Positions 11,087 to 22,974 of a stretch of 64,000 bases of DNA are shown in pieces; the first letter of the stretch is position 1; each line of letters starts with the position of its first letter. A model generated the notes under the pieces. That model was not told the origin of the DNA and did not search any database. It saw nothing but the letters and a program-made list of their open reading frames with translations. The stretch is from Symbiodinium natans. Lineage: Eukaryota; Sar; Dinophyceae; Suessiales; Symbiodiniaceae. Made by a program: the position numbers and the translations under genes. The DNA is taken from the NCBI GenBank assembly GCA_905221605.1, contig CAJNDS010002104.1, positions 521,001 through 585,000 of the forward strand, in the 5' to 3' direction.

Positions 11087-11227
11087 TCAACGATCACGAA
11101 GTCTCGCAGCTGAAATCGCAAGCCCTGCACTTGCAGCCAGCTGCTGAGCAGGGCTCATGTCATCGGTGGTGCCGAAGATCAACGCGTGGTCGTGGCTGGC
11201 CTTCTTTTCGAGCTTGAACATGATCTC
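11087..11227 (-). CDS. Terminal exon, unknown family
   Basis: CCCAG at the 3' splice site, then 46 codons and TGA (11087-11089): EIMFKLEKKASHDHALIFGT, then TDDMSPAQQLAAS, then AGLAISAARLRDR. Clean amphipathic, alanine-rich C-terminus with no low complexity. Phase 0 start. Confidence 0.7.
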   Translation of the reverse strand, partial: EIMFKLEKKASHDHALIFGTTDDMSPAQQLAASAGLAISAARLRDR

Positions 11228-13927
11228 CTGGGTGTAAGAAAGGGGTTTGCGGTTTAGGGTTTCGGGTTGAGGGCTGAAACTGACTAGAATAGGATTTGGG
11301 GTACATTTTGATACAATTCTGGTATTGAACCTTTAGAAAGAATAATTCTAAGTATTCCGGCTTCTGTAATCCTGGTCTCAGGCGAGTTTTGAGCATTCTG
11401 ATATTGCCACCCATGTTGGATGTGCTCCGTGCTATACTACTGATGAATGGTCATGGTGACTGTGATGAGGATGAGCATGGTGATAGTCTGCACGACGATG
11501 TCGAAGAGGCATGGTTCAGGTTTAGGGATTAGGGAGATGATTAGGGTGGTCCAGGGATGTTACATGCAGGGTTGAAACGTGGTTCTTAGTTCTCAAGTTG
11601 CACCTGTGCTCTGATGGGCAAAGCACGAAGGGACTGCCAGCACATACGGCAGTCACAAGGGCTTATCATGGTGAAATAACTAACTATATTCGGTTGGTGG
11701 GATATTCCGAGCTTCCCTGACTCACCTATTTAGGTCTCCCTGCGAGCGATGGGAATGCGACCGGTCATTCCACAACCATCGACCTGTTTCAGAGCACCTA
11801 GCATGCAGCAACACCACACGGACTAAAATCGCAGTTATTCGCAGATAGCACCAGATCTGATGAACGTTGCCATTTTTACTTTTGGGCGAATAGCAGGCAA
11901 GAGTCAACGGACATCTCGCTCGCGGACAGCATCGATCTGTATTCTGAGGATACCTTGCCTTCCGGGACAATTGGCTGCATGGCTTACCCTGAACCCTAAA
12001 CCCTGAACCCTGAACCCTTAACGCTGAACCGTATTCCGGGCGCATGAGCATCCTCAAGTGCATCAATCGTGCCTACAGTGCTAGCTCTGCAAAATGCAAG
12101 CACGATGGCTCCTCTAGGGTCTTAATGCTACGGCCAATGTCCTGCCAAGTTGATTGATTGTGCTGCAGTGGGGTCCTCCACTTCGATCTTTACTGCTGCA
12201 AAAGCAAGATTGTGACAATTACCCGGCCTTTTTCCATCATCGTCCTTACCGTGATGCTGAATGGTGACAATGTTGAACACGCAGATGATGGTGACGGTGA
12301 TGATGGTGATGATGAAGATAAAAATGAACATGATGGTGATGATGACGATCATCATCATCATCATCCTTATTACCAGTTTCTTCATCATCATCATCATGAT
12401 GATGATCAGCAGCAGCAGCAACCGTGGTGAAGAGCAAAACACCGAGATGCACACACACACATATATATATATATGTATTGACGAATCATGTCCCCGCAAG
12501 TGATAGGGTTTTCAACCAAAACCCTGAACCCTAAACCCCGAACCCAACCCCAAGAACCCAAAAAGACTTGAGCTGAAAAACTTCAAACTCCAAAATCCCA
12601 AAATCCTAAACTGCAAACCTTAAACCTTAAGCCCTAAACCCTAAACCCTAAACAAACCCTTAAAGGGAACCCTAAACCCTAAACCCTAAAAACTCTTAAA
12701 GGGAACCCCAAACCCTAAACCCGAAACCCGAAACCCCAAACTGCGAGCTGGCCTCCAAGAACCATGTAGCCCTGGCTCTGGGAGTCCCACGTGCGACGCG
12801 GATCACAATCCTGGGATTAGGGTTTAGGGCTTAGGGTTCTTCAAGAGTATTACTAGGGTTGTAGAAGGGTTCGAGAAGGTGTTTGGAGTCTAAGGTTTGG
12901 GTTTTAGGGTTTCGGGTTTGGGGGCTTGGGGTTTAGGATTTCAGGTTTAAGGTTTAGTGGTTTGCAGTATGGGTTCTCACGGTTTGAGGTTCTGGCTGAC
13001 AGTCGTCTCAAGGGCTGGTTTTCGGGGACTGTCGGTTCAGGGTCCTTTATGCTTTTTTGGGGTTTTTACGTTCTGGGGTCTTGGGCTTACATTGAGGGTT
13101 TTGGTTCGGGGTTTTGGAGCTTGGGAGCCGAGACATGGGTTGGAGAGCAAGGACACTGCTCGTTCAGGAGCCGAAGGCGCGGACGAACGATGGTCAGGTT
13201 TGGGGCCCAGGGTTGAGGGTTGAGGGTTCAGGGTTTAGGGTTTCGGGTTTAGGGTTTAGGGAACACAGACTCTGAGATCTGTGGTGGTACTGCTCATCGC
13301 ACAACCAATAGAGCCGGGAGGAACAAAGCCCTGACAACGAAGCCAAATTCAGCCTTTCAGATGCCCGTCTTTTGCATGGCGGAGCCAAGACACAACAGTC
13401 GTTGTTGTGGAAGTGGTGGTTGTGAAGGTCGAAGTCGTGGTCGTTGTGAACAACGACCTCTCTTCGCAAAGCACGCCTGTGCACACGGCGGTCAGCGTTG
13501 TGCTCTGCATGTCACCGGCTGACATCCCCCAAGCCACTCTCTCAATTCAAAAAAGCATTTGCCTGATGGAGATCGATTGGCTTCCCAACGCTCCAGCTTG
13601 CCAGACGAATCAAGTCCGAGCACCGGACCCTGGCCGGTCACCTGCCATGAAAGAACCGCGATCCAGAAGAATGCTGCAGCCCATACATGTTTAGGGTTTA
13701 GGGTTAGGGCTTAGGGAACGTCATACTGCGGTTGAGGGCATGGCCAAACATGTTCACGGTGCCCTCTGTCTCAAAGCCCGACATGGGAGCTGCTCTAAAC
13801 AAGAAGCAGGGCATACTGTGATGGCTCAAGGAAATGGAAACTGTTGCTGAAGCCACAAACAGCAGGCAACCTGGCCAATGGCGTCGTTGACTTTCTGGTA
13901 CGGGTCGGCCTCAATTCGTGTCTGGAG
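11087..13927 (-). CDS. 3' part of an unidentified multi-exon gene (tentative)
   Basis: A clear terminal exon at 11087-11227 is preceded by several coding-like minus-strand exons: about 11735-11783 (VDGCGMTGRIPIAR), about 12142-12195 (VKIEVEDPTAAQSINLA), about 13373-13530 (Thr-rich linker), about 13715-13790 (MSGFETEGTVNMFGHALN) and 13871-13927. The family is not recognised. The Thr-rich exon suggests an extracellular stalk. The gene could be the 3' end of the long locus that starts beyond the repeat desert (exon at 22975-23070), but 8 kb of repeats separates them and no junction can be proven. Confidence 0.45.
12270..12430. repeat. (GAT)n/(ATC)n trinucleotide repeat
   Basis: Imperfect GATGATGGTGAT run turning into ATCATC near 12350, followed by a short CA/TA tract at 12450-12476. 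Asp-, His- or Met-rich open frames here are artefacts. Confidence 0.9.
12500..13262. repeat. Degenerate telomeric repeats in both orientations
   Basis: CCCTAAA-like runs at 12505-12740 and TTTAGGG-like runs at 12815-12960 and 13205-13262. Probably intronic. No exon supported. Confidence 0.7.
13373..13530 (-). CDS. Threonine-rich linker exon (candidate)
   Basis: Minus frame reads CTGVLCEERSLFTTTTTSTF then TTTTSTTTTVVSW. Runs of Thr between Cys-containing parts are typical of O-glycosylated stalks in dinoflagellate surface proteins. An ACAG lies just upstream. The DNA is GTT/GTC-rich, so a simple-repeat origin is possible. Confidence 0.4.
13871..13927 (-). CDS. Internal exon, unknown family
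   Basis: 19 codons in phase 0, LQTRIEADPYQKVNDAIGQ, between CATAG and GTTGCC. Too short for family assignment but not repeat-derived. Confidence 0.5.
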
Positions 13928-14469
13928 CTATGAGATTTCAGGAGTTTCGCACTGGGCGGCAGATCGGTTGCACCTGGTATCTGCAGAGTTGGGCGTAGTT
14001 CCGAGTCTTGAGCAATTGCGACACAAAACAAGGAGTTTCGGAAAGTAAAGGTATCTCATCTGGGGAACTTTTTCATTCGCCATAAGGATCCTTAAATACA
14101 CGGTTCTTTTATCCCGTTCCTTGCTTTTCCGAAGCTGCCATTTCAAGGTTGCTGCTATTCTGCCCAAGCTGCGAGGTCGTAGAAGTCGCTTCCGCCATTT
14201 CTGGCCCACGCAAGAGGCACCCCGCGGTTTTGCGTTAAGGGCTGACCTGCATCTGCGACTGCGCCAAGGTGGTCCCTTTTATATTCATTTTGCCTATGTA
14301 TCCTATGTATATGCAGATGTATGTGTGTATGTATGTGTATATATATATATGTGGTTGATACCTTTAGGGCTCCTTTTGCTTAGCCCAAATACTTACAATA
14401 CAAAAACAGAAGATGCTATACACGTTTTGCATTGCAACACACTGCCTTACATACGTTTGTGAACACCTC

Positions 14470-14790
14470 AGACACAGACAGCTAAACCAGCAAATAAACG
14501 CAAAACAAGTTCTCAACACACAGGTTCGAGATACTTTTGCTCTTAGCACTTAGCACCGCTACGAACTCATCGACAACAAAACAAAACTATTGGGCGCACA
14601 CAACTAAACCAGCAAATGAATGTAAAACAACTTACCAACACACAAGTTCGAGATAATTTTGCTATTGGCACTGCTACGAGCGGATCGACAACCAAAGCAA
14701 AGTATTGGGAATATCCCTGACGCAGCAAATAAACGTGAAACAAGTTCTCAACATACAGTTCGAGACAATTGTGCTGTTGGCACCGCTACG
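14470..14790. repeat. Three imperfect tandem copies, about 120-bp unit
   Basis: The phrase 'acca gcaaataaacg ... acaagttctcaacaca ... ttcgaga' recurs at about 14487, 14612 and 14727, each followed by 'ttgct.ttggcac.gctacga'. Confidence 0.8.
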
Positions 14791-14909
14791 AATCTGATCT
14801 CATCTCAGCCCTGCCACCCCAGTGCTTTGGGGTTTAAAAGGGTACGCAGTTCTAAGCCTCAACACCAGATGCCTTAACCATATCATCCCGCAAAAAGCCT
14901 GGCTTTAAC

Positions 14910-15390
14910 AAAGAGACTGAAATATGCGACTTTGTTTTTGATCTCGGATTTTGGAACTTCCTTACCCAGTCTCTAACTCGTCCATAAGAATGAAGAGAGC
15001 TCCTCTAGCTTTTGATAGAAAATGAAAGAGCTCCTTTACTTTTTAACAATAAATTAAAGAGTTCCTCTATAAGGATTCTGAGAACGCGCGGACCTGTTCG
15101 AAAGGAATGGCCAAGTGCCTCTTCCTCCAAATCGAACGTTATCAAGTAGTACTAGATCATAGAGATGTATGTGTACTATGTTGTAGGTAAACACGAAAAT
15201 ATCAGTCAGATATTGATTAGACTAGATATTGACTGAATGCTACCTCCGTACTCAGTAGATTAGATAGTACATAGATATTAAACATTCTTAAACACGTAAA
15301 CCTTGGATTGTTATAAGCTATCACATAGAAAATGACTGAACACTGTTTAAACATTCGGTAAATTCTTCTTATGTGTTCACTTCAAATGAG
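14910..15390. repeat. Segmental direct duplication, copy 1
   Basis: The 282-bp core 15108-15389 matches 16129-16406 almost base for base. The upstream part (14910-15080) matches 15766-15955 more loosely. AT-rich, no coding potential seen. Confidence 0.85.
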
Positions 15391-15765
15391 CATTGACACA
15401 TTTTTGTATGACATGTTCATCTGCAATCCTCTTTTTCAAAGATGAACAGAAATCGCCAGCAACTTGCTAGCATGCTGTCATGTCTTAATAAGACGGAAGA
15501 GGGATCCTGCCTTCTTGATAGGAAATCAAAAAGTCGTCCACTTCTTACGAGATAAGAAGCCTCCTTTACTCGCAATTCGGAATGAGGCTGCATGACAGAG
15601 CTCCTCCGTCTCTCAATATGCATGACAGAGCTCTGCTCTAGTTTTGAATCTGACTTTAAAGGAGGAACTCTCTAGCTCCCAATAGGAATGACGATCCCAT
15701 CTCTCTTTGGAAAATGAGCAAGCCCCTCTGCTACTTAATAGGATATCAAAGGGCTCATCCCAGAG

Positions 15766-16406
15766 CTCTGAAATATGCGATTTTTGTGTTGGATCTCGGG
15801 CCTCGGATTTTGGAACTTCTCTACCTGGTCTCTAACTCGTCACCAAGAGTGTGAAGAGAGCTCCTCTCTTGATAGAAAATGAAAGAGCTCCTTCATTTAC
15901 TAGCAATAAATGAAAGAGTTCCTCTATACTCTATTCGGATTCTGAGAGAACGGGCGGCCCGGACCTGACATGTCTCGGATTTCGGAAGCCCTCGGCATGA
16001 AGAGAGCTCATCTACCTCTTCGACATTTCTTAACAAAGGTTACAATAGTTCCGAGCTGCGAGATCCGAGAGCGGAAGTCATCTACTTTTTGGCAGGAATG
16101 AAGAAATCTCGTCTACCTGTTCGAAAGGAATGACCAAGTGCCTCTACCTCCTAATCGAATGTTATCAAGTAGTAATAGATCATAAAGATGTATGTGTACT
16201 ATGTTGTAGGTAAGCACGAAAATATCAGTCAGATATTCATTAGACTAGATATTGACTGAATGTTATCTCCGTACTCACTAGATTAGATAGTACATAGAAA
16301 TTAAACATTCTTAAACACGGGATGATTACAAGCTATTACATAGAAAATGATTGAACACTGTTTAAACATTCCGTAAATTCTTCTTATGTGTTCACTTCAA
16401 ATGAGG
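15766..16406. repeat. Segmental direct duplication, copy 2
   Basis: Second copy of the unit at 14910-15390, with extra sequence inserted (about 15960-16120). The recurring 'gaatgaa(a)gagctcctct' phrase in and between the copies shows an older, shorter tandem unit. Confidence 0.8.
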
Positions 16407-16409
16407 TTT

Positions 16410-16680
16410 AGGACGCACTAGGGACACACACTAGGGTTTACAAAAAACCTTTCGTTTTTGAGGTTGACGGCGCACTAGGGTTTACAAAAACCTTTCGTTT
16501 TTGAGGTTTATGACACACTAGGGTTGACAAAAAAACCTTTCGTTTTTGATGTTGAAGGCACGCTAGGGTTTCCCAAAAACCTTTCGTTTTTGAGGTTGAA
16601 GCCTAGGGTTTACAAAAAACCTTTCGTTCTTGAGGTTGAAGCCAGACTAGGGTTTACAAAAGACCTTTTCGTTTTTGGGG
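16410..16680. repeat. Tandem repeat, unit about 45-50 bp
   Basis: Five to six copies of 'cactagggtttacaaaaa', then 'cctttcgtttttgaggttga'. The unit contains AGGGTTTA, so it may derive from telomeric repeat. A G-rich tract (16684-16737) follows. Confidence 0.85.
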
Positions 16681-16739
16681 AGGTAGGGTGGGGGGGAGGG
16701 GGGTGGGAAGGTGGGGGTAGTGGGGGAGGGAGGCAAGGA

Positions 16740-17310
16740 GTTGCTAATTTACTTAATTCTATTCATTTAATTAATATAATTAATTTAATCAAGGCTCAAA
16801 AACATTGATTTAACTAACAAAATATTTTTTTAAAGGATTTTAACTTTTTTGAAATCGGCCAGAAGGCCACATGAATTAAATTAATTAAATGAACTAGATT
16901 TGCAAAGCTGTTTTTTTATTTAATTACTTTACTTAATGTAATTAAGGTGGCCTTCTGGCCCACTTCAGAATAATTAAAATAATGTACTTGATTTATTTTG
17001 CTAATTAATTTAAGGCTTTTGAGCGCTTATTAAATACATTAAATGAAGTCTATTAGCAAAACTGGTTTTTTTTATTTAATTAGCTAATGTTCTTTTTTGA
17101 ATTAAGCCTTACTTGAAAAATTAAATTAAGTAAAAAACGAAAACATTTAAATAAATTCAATTATTCTGAAATGGGCCAGAAGGCCACCTTATTTAAATTA
17201 ACTAAATTAATTAAACTAATTGAATTAGTTAAATTAATTGAATTAATTAGATTAATTAAATTAACTAAAATAATTAAATTAACTAAATTAATTAAATTAA
17301 TTAAATGCTA
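16740..17310. repeat. AT-rich TTAATTAAA satellite with three inverted 27-bp modules
   Basis: Modules centred on GGCCAGAAGGCC at 16851, 16944 (inverted) and 17164. Between them are A/T runs and TTAATTAAA units. Ends in a C run at 17310-17325. Confidence 0.85.
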
Positions 17311-17459
17311 CCCCCCCCCCCCCCCATGCGCCCACGCTTCAGCATGGTTTCCAGACAAAAACACTACGTTCCGCCACGCGCGGTGGCTTTTAAAGGGTGG
17401 AGGGACTCCCATAAAACTCCAGCAGAAGTGACCTGAACAATTTGCTCGAGATTGTGGAT

Positions 17460-18290
17460 TGCATGCTATGAATTTAAATAGAAATCCTGTGCATGTGAAT
17501 AGCGTTCCTATCATATTTAATTGGGTTCATAGGATTCATCTTGTTTCAATAGGAATCTTATAAAAATGAAAAGGAAACCCATTAATAGGAATGAGAACCC
17601 TTAATTCTATCAAATTCTATGGGAACCCTATTCAAATGACAGAATAAAATTGATAGGAATCATATTACATTTGTAGGAGCCTTATTAAAATAATTAGGCA
17701 AACTATGGAAATGTATTGGAATCTTATACACAGAACAACAGGAATCCTCTATTTCAATCCATAGGAACCCTAGAAAAAGTAGAACCCAATTATACTTGAT
17801 AGCAATCCTAATAAACTGAAGAGGGCCCCTACTAAAATTAATAGGAACCAATGGGACTCCTATAAAAAAGTGTGAACCCCTAAATAATCGGAATCCTACC
17901 AAAATTTATATAAGCCTAAACCAATCGGTATCCCTTTCAAACGAATGCGATCCATTAAAATTAATACGAATCCCATTAACATGAATAAGCATCTGATTAA
18001 AATTGATAGGAATTTCATTACATTGGTAGGAGCCTTATTAAACGAATTAGGAACCCTATGAAGCTTTATTGGAATCCTATCAAAAATAAATAGGGGTCCT
18101 CTATTGACTTCATAGGATTCCTGCCAATAATTTTCGGAACCGATAAAAGTTAATAGGAAGCCTATTAAAATGAATAGGAACCCTTACCAAATTGAAAAGA
18201 ACCTGTTTTAATTCATAGGAATCCTGTTAAAATGAGAAGGAATCTTGCTAAATGAATAGGAACCAATAGGACTCCTGTGTCAAATAACGT
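17460..18290. repeat. Degenerate tandem repeat around TAGGAATCCTA
   Basis: Dozens of copies of a roughly 20-30-bp unit such as 'aataggaatcctattaaaat', itself partly palindromic. No coding signal. Confidence 0.8.
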
Positions 18291-18294
18291 GAAT

Positions 18295-19860
18295 CGGCTG
18301 AAAAAAGATTGGTTTCTTTGGGAACAGTACAGCGTTTTTGCAGTCCAAAGTTTGGAGACCTTGGGCTCCTCCAGGGCCTGGAGGTCTCCCAACTTTGGTT
18401 TTTTGTTTTTTTGGGACAGTACGGCATTTTTGCTTGTTTTTGCTTAAAAAGATTGGTTTTTTTGGGGCAGTACAGCGTTTTTGTAGTCTCAGGCCTCGAA
18501 AGTGCTGTACTGTCCCAAAAAAACCAATCTTTTTAGGGCAAAAAGTGCAAAAATGCTGTACTGTCCCAAAAGAAACCAAAAAAAAAACAAAGTTTGGAGA
18601 CCTTGGGCTCCTCCAGGGCCTGGAGGTCTCCCAACTTTGGTTTTTTTGGTTTTTTTGGGACAGTACGGTATTTTTGCTTGTTTTGGCTCAAGAAGGTTGG
18701 TTTTTTTTGGACAGTACAGCGTTTTTGCAGTCCCAGGCCTCGAAAATGCTGTACTGTCCCAAAAAAAACTATCATCTTTTTAAGGCAAAAAGTGCAAAAG
18801 TGCTGCACTGTCCCAAAAAGACCAAAAAAACCAAAGTTTGGAGACCTTGGGCTCCTCCAGGGCCTGGAGGTCTCACAACTTTGGTTTTTTTGGTTTTTTT
18901 GGGACAGTACGGCATTTTTGCTTGTTTTGGCTTAAAAAGATTGTTTTTTTTTGACAGTACAGCGTTTTTGCAGTCCCAGGCCTCGAAAGTGCTGTACTGT
19001 CCCAAAAAAACCAATCTTTTTAAGGCAAAAAGTGCAAAAATGCTGTACTCCCAAAAAAACCCAAAAAACCAAAGTTTGGAGACCTTGGGCTCCTCCAGGG
19101 CCTGGAGGTCTCCCAACTTTGGTTTTTTGGGTTTTTTGGGACAGTACGGCATTTTTGCTTGTTTTTGCTTAAAAAGATTGGTTTTTTTGGGACAGTACCT
19201 CGAAAATGCTGTACTGTCCCAAACAAAGTGCAAAAATGCTGTCCTGTCCCAAAAAAACCCAAAAAAAAAAAAACAAAGTTTGGAGACCTTGGGCTCCTCC
19301 AGTTTTTGCTTGTTTTGGCTTAAAAAGATTTTTTTTTTGGGACAGTACAGCGTTTTTGCAGTCCCAGGCCTCGAAAATGCTGTACTGTCCCAAAAAAACC
19401 AATCTTTTTAAGGCAAAAAGTGCAAAAATGCTGTACTGTCCCAAAAAAACCCAAAAAAAAAAAAAAAAAAAAAACAAAGTTTGGAGACCTTGGGCTCCTC
19501 CATGGCCTGGAGGTCTCCCAACTTTGGTTTTTTTGGTTTTTTTGGGACAGTACGGCATTTTTCGGACAGTACAGCATTTTTGCACTTTTTGCCTTAAAAA
19601 GATTGGTTTTTTTGGACAGTACAGCACTTTCGAGGCCTGGGACTGCAAAAACGCTGTAGTGTCCCAAAAAAACCAATCCTTTTAAGCCAGAACAAGCAAA
19701 AAAAAAGTTTGGAGACCTTGGGCTCCTCCAGGGCCTGGAAATCTCCAAACTTTGGTTTTTTTGGTTTTTTTGGGACAGTACGGCATTTTTGCTTGTTTTG
19801 GCTTAAAAAGGTTGGTTGTTTTGGGACAGTACAGCGTTTTTGCTCTTTTGGGCCTAAAAC
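18295..19860. repeat. Tandem array of seven nested-hairpin units, 200-242 bp each
   Basis: Unit starts (AAGTTTGGAGACC) at about 18347, 18589, 18832, 19070, 19275, 19476 and 19703. Each unit contains two inverted repeats: AAGTTTGGAGACCT against AGGTCTCCCAACTTTGG around a short loop, and GGGACAGTACAGC against GCTGTACTGTCCC. Long open frames on both strands, up to 357 codons, are products of the repeat and have no domain. Confidence 0.9.
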
Positions 19861-19964
19861 ATTGGTACAGTGCTCGCTGCTCTTGGAGGCTTCGAAATCC
19901 TAAGCCTCTAAACCCTACCATGGCACCTGAGAGGAAAAAAAGTGTGGGCATATGGGCGGGGGGT

Positions 19965-20690
19965 ACCAATTAAATTAATAAAACTAATTAAATTAATGTA
20001 ATTAATTAATTTAATTAATTGTTTTAATTTGATTCATTTAATTAATTTAATTAATTTAATTAATTTAATTCATTTAATCAATTTAATTAATTTAATTAAT
20101 TCAAATAATTTAATTAATTTAATTAATTTAATTAATTTAATTAATTTAATTAGTTTAATTAATTTAATTAATTTAATTAATTTAATTAATTTCGTTAGTT
20201 TAATTAATTTAAATTTTAATTAATCTAATTAATTAATTAATTTAAATAATGTAATTAATGGAATTAATTTAATTAATTTAATTAGTTTAATTCATTTAAT
20301 TCATGTAATTAAGTTACTTAATTTACTTAATTTAATGAATTTAATGAATTTAGTGAATTTAAGTAATTTAGTTAATTTGCTTATTTTAATTAATTTTAAT
20401 AATTAATTATTAATAATTAATAATTAATTCATTTAATTCATTTAATTCATTTAATTCATTTAATTCATTTAATTCATTTAATTCATTTAATTCATTTAAT
20501 TCATTTAATTCATTTAATTCATTTAATTCATTTAATTCATGTAATTAATTTAATTAATTTAATTAATTTAATTATTTTAAATAATTTAATTTAATTTAAT
20601 TAATTTAATAAATTTAATTAATTTAATTAATGTAATGAATTTAAATAATTTAATTAATTTAATTCATTTAATTAATTTACTTAATCTAAT
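19965..20690. repeat. Period-9 AT satellite (TTTAATTAA / TTTAATTCA)
   Basis: Hundreds of bp of TTTAATTAA units. An internal homogeneous block of TTTAATTCA (about 20430-20540) is repeated about a dozen times almost perfectly, a sign of recent local amplification. Confidence 0.95.
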
Positions 20691-20885
20691 TTACTGAAGT
20701 AGCAAGTGAAGACTCTTCGACTGTCATTCAGCAAAGTTGAAGCATTGCAGGCTGTGCCATCTTTAGAGGCTTATCCGCTCAAAAGACCCACAGCTGGCAA
20801 ATCTCGGCAAATCTCGGCAAATCAGCAACCAACTGTGAGCCCAAGCCTAAACCCTGCACCCCAGCCCACTGGGTAGGTGCCTAAA

Positions 20886-20966
20886 CCACTACATTGTGGA
20901 ACCCTAAACCCTAAACCCTAAACCCTAAACCCTAGACCCTAAACCCTAAACCCTAAACCCTAAACT
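20886..20966. repeat. Telomeric (CCCTAAA)n tract
   Basis: About ten near-perfect heptamers, then 'ctaccctaacta' variants to 21050. Confidence 0.95.
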
Positions 20967-21254
20967 ACTACCCCAACTACCCTAACTACCCTAATACCCC
21001 TTACCCGAAATACCCTAACTACCCTGAATCCTAAATCCGAAGCCCTAATGACGAATTAGGAGGGCCCATGCCAGGTCGGTCCCCATGTAGCCAATTTCCC
21101 TAGATTAAGGGATGTTCTTGAAGCAATGGGATTCGGGTTTAGGGCTTCGTTAGGGTTTAGGGTTTGCGTTGAGGTATGGGTACCCTAAACCCTAAACCCC
21201 AAACCCTAAACTCCTTTACTTCGAGGGCGCAGGGTGTGCCGTAGCAAACTCAGC

Positions 21255-21342
21255 TGGACACACACACACACACCCACACCCACACCCACACCCACACCCA
21301 CACGCACACGCACACGCACACGCACACGCACACACACACCCC
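21255..21342. repeat. CA-rich microsatellite
   Basis: (ACACCC)n passing into (ACACGC)n. Confidence 0.95.
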
Positions 21343-21719
21343 CTCTGCTGTTCACATCATAGGGTATTGCGCGAGGAGCCCAAGAGTTCCCATAGGGTTC
21401 AGGGTTTAGGGTCTAGGGTTTAGGGCTTAGGATTTTGGGTTACCAATCCTAAGTCGCAAAGTCAATGCCCTCAGTCGCAGGGAAAGGGGGGGGAGCTTTA
21501 ATAGGCAAGTCTCCCGTTTGAAGTCCGGTGTGTCCCTGGGCACTTGGGCCAAGCTCAGGCGGAATTCCTGTTTATGCACGGCAAGATCGCAGGTCGTGAC
21601 CAGGATTTGGGAATCAATTTGTTTAGGGTTTCGGGTTTAGGGTTTAGGGTTTAGGGTTCGGAGCGTTCGGGTCCAGGCTAATCTGCGCAGCAACCATGCC
21701 TACGATTAGGATGTAGGAT

Positions 21720-22745
21720 ATTTAGATAATTTAATTATTTAACTCATTTAATCAATCTAATTAAGTTAATTAATTTAATTAATTTAATTAATTTACTTAA
21801 TTTAATTCATTTACTTAACTTACTTAATTTAATTAATTTAACTAATTTAATTACTTTAATTAATTTAAGTAATTTCATTAATCTAATAAAATAATTTATG
21901 TAATTCATTTAATTAATTTAGTTAATCTAATTAATGTTGCCTTCTGGCCAATTTCAGAACAATTAAATTAATTAATTAATTTAGTTTTTTAATTAAACTA
22001 ACTTTAGGCGTAATTTTAAAAATTAACAAAACTAAATGAAAAAAGGCCAGTTTTGCCAATTGAATTGATTAAGGCTCAATTTACAAATTAAGTAAATGAA
22101 AAAATAAATGAATTAAATTAATTTAATAATTCTGAAATGGGCCAGAAGGCCACCTTCATGAAATTGATGAAATTAATTAAAACTAATTAGATTAGCAAAG
22201 CCGCTTTTTTATTTAACTAGTTTACTTAATTTAATTAAGGTGGCCTTCTGGTCCATTTCAGAATAATCAATTGAACCTTGATTAAATAAACGACACTAAT
22301 TAAATTAGCAAAACTGTGTTTTTTTAATTAGTGTATTTTTTTATAATAAGCCTCAGTGAAAAACAAAAAAATAATTCAAATCATTTAAATATTCTGAAAT
22401 GGGCCAGAAGGCCACCTTACTTGAATTAAGGAAATGAATTAAATAAAAAAATGGCTAATTTAATTAATTTAATTATTGTGGCCTTCTGGCCAATTTCAGA
22501 ATAATTAAATTACTTTAATTAGTTGAGTTTTTTTTCATTAATTTAATTTTTAAGGCTTAATGATAAAAAAAATTAAATTAATTACACAAAAACGCCAGTC
22601 TTGCTAATTTACATAATTTAGTTTCAATTTATTTAATTAGGGCTCAATTAACAACAATAAATTAATTACAAAAAATTGACTAAATTAAATTAATTATTCT
22701 GAAATGGGCCAGAATGCCACGTTAATTAAATTAATTAAATAAATT
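21720..22745. repeat. AT-rich satellite with six alternating inverted 27-bp modules
   Basis: Modules at 21936(-), 22130(+), 22237(-), 22392(+), 22478(-) and 22697(+), each around GGCCAGAAGGCC flanked by TTCTGAAAT. Same family as 16.8-17.2 kb. A second recurring phrase, TTAGCAAAACTGGTTTTTT, also alternates in orientation. Confidence 0.85.
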
Positions 22746-22804
22746 GATTTACTACTAAATACTAAAAGCATCTAGAGACGCAAAATAGACCCAAAAGGGC
22801 TCTT

Positions 22805-22972
22805 TCACATATATATATATATATATATGCAAATATATACACAGGTGTGTGTCTGTGTGTGTATTAATAGATGCACATATACATATACACTCACACAAAC
22901 ATATATACATAGACATATACATATACATATACACATACATATACATATATATACATATGCACACACACACGC
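22805..22972. repeat. TA/CATA/CA microsatellite
   Basis: Dinucleotide and tetranucleotide repeats directly abutting the exon at 22975. Confidence 0.95.
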
Positions 22973-22974
22973 AC

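Noticed and set aside
18681-18692. Exact 12-nt spliced-leader match TTTTGGCTCAAG
   Set aside because: Occurs in one of seven repeat units; the sister units read TTTTGGCTTAAA, so it is a chance variant of the array.
18338-19411. 357-codon plus-strand open frame
   Set aside because: Translation of the hairpin tandem array; Phe/Leu/Lys-rich repeats with the same phrase in several frames and on both strands.
16740-22745. CRISPR-like or tRNA/rRNA genes in the repeat desert
   Set aside because: Repeats lack unique spacers of constant length, and no cloverleaf or rRNA core sequence was seen.
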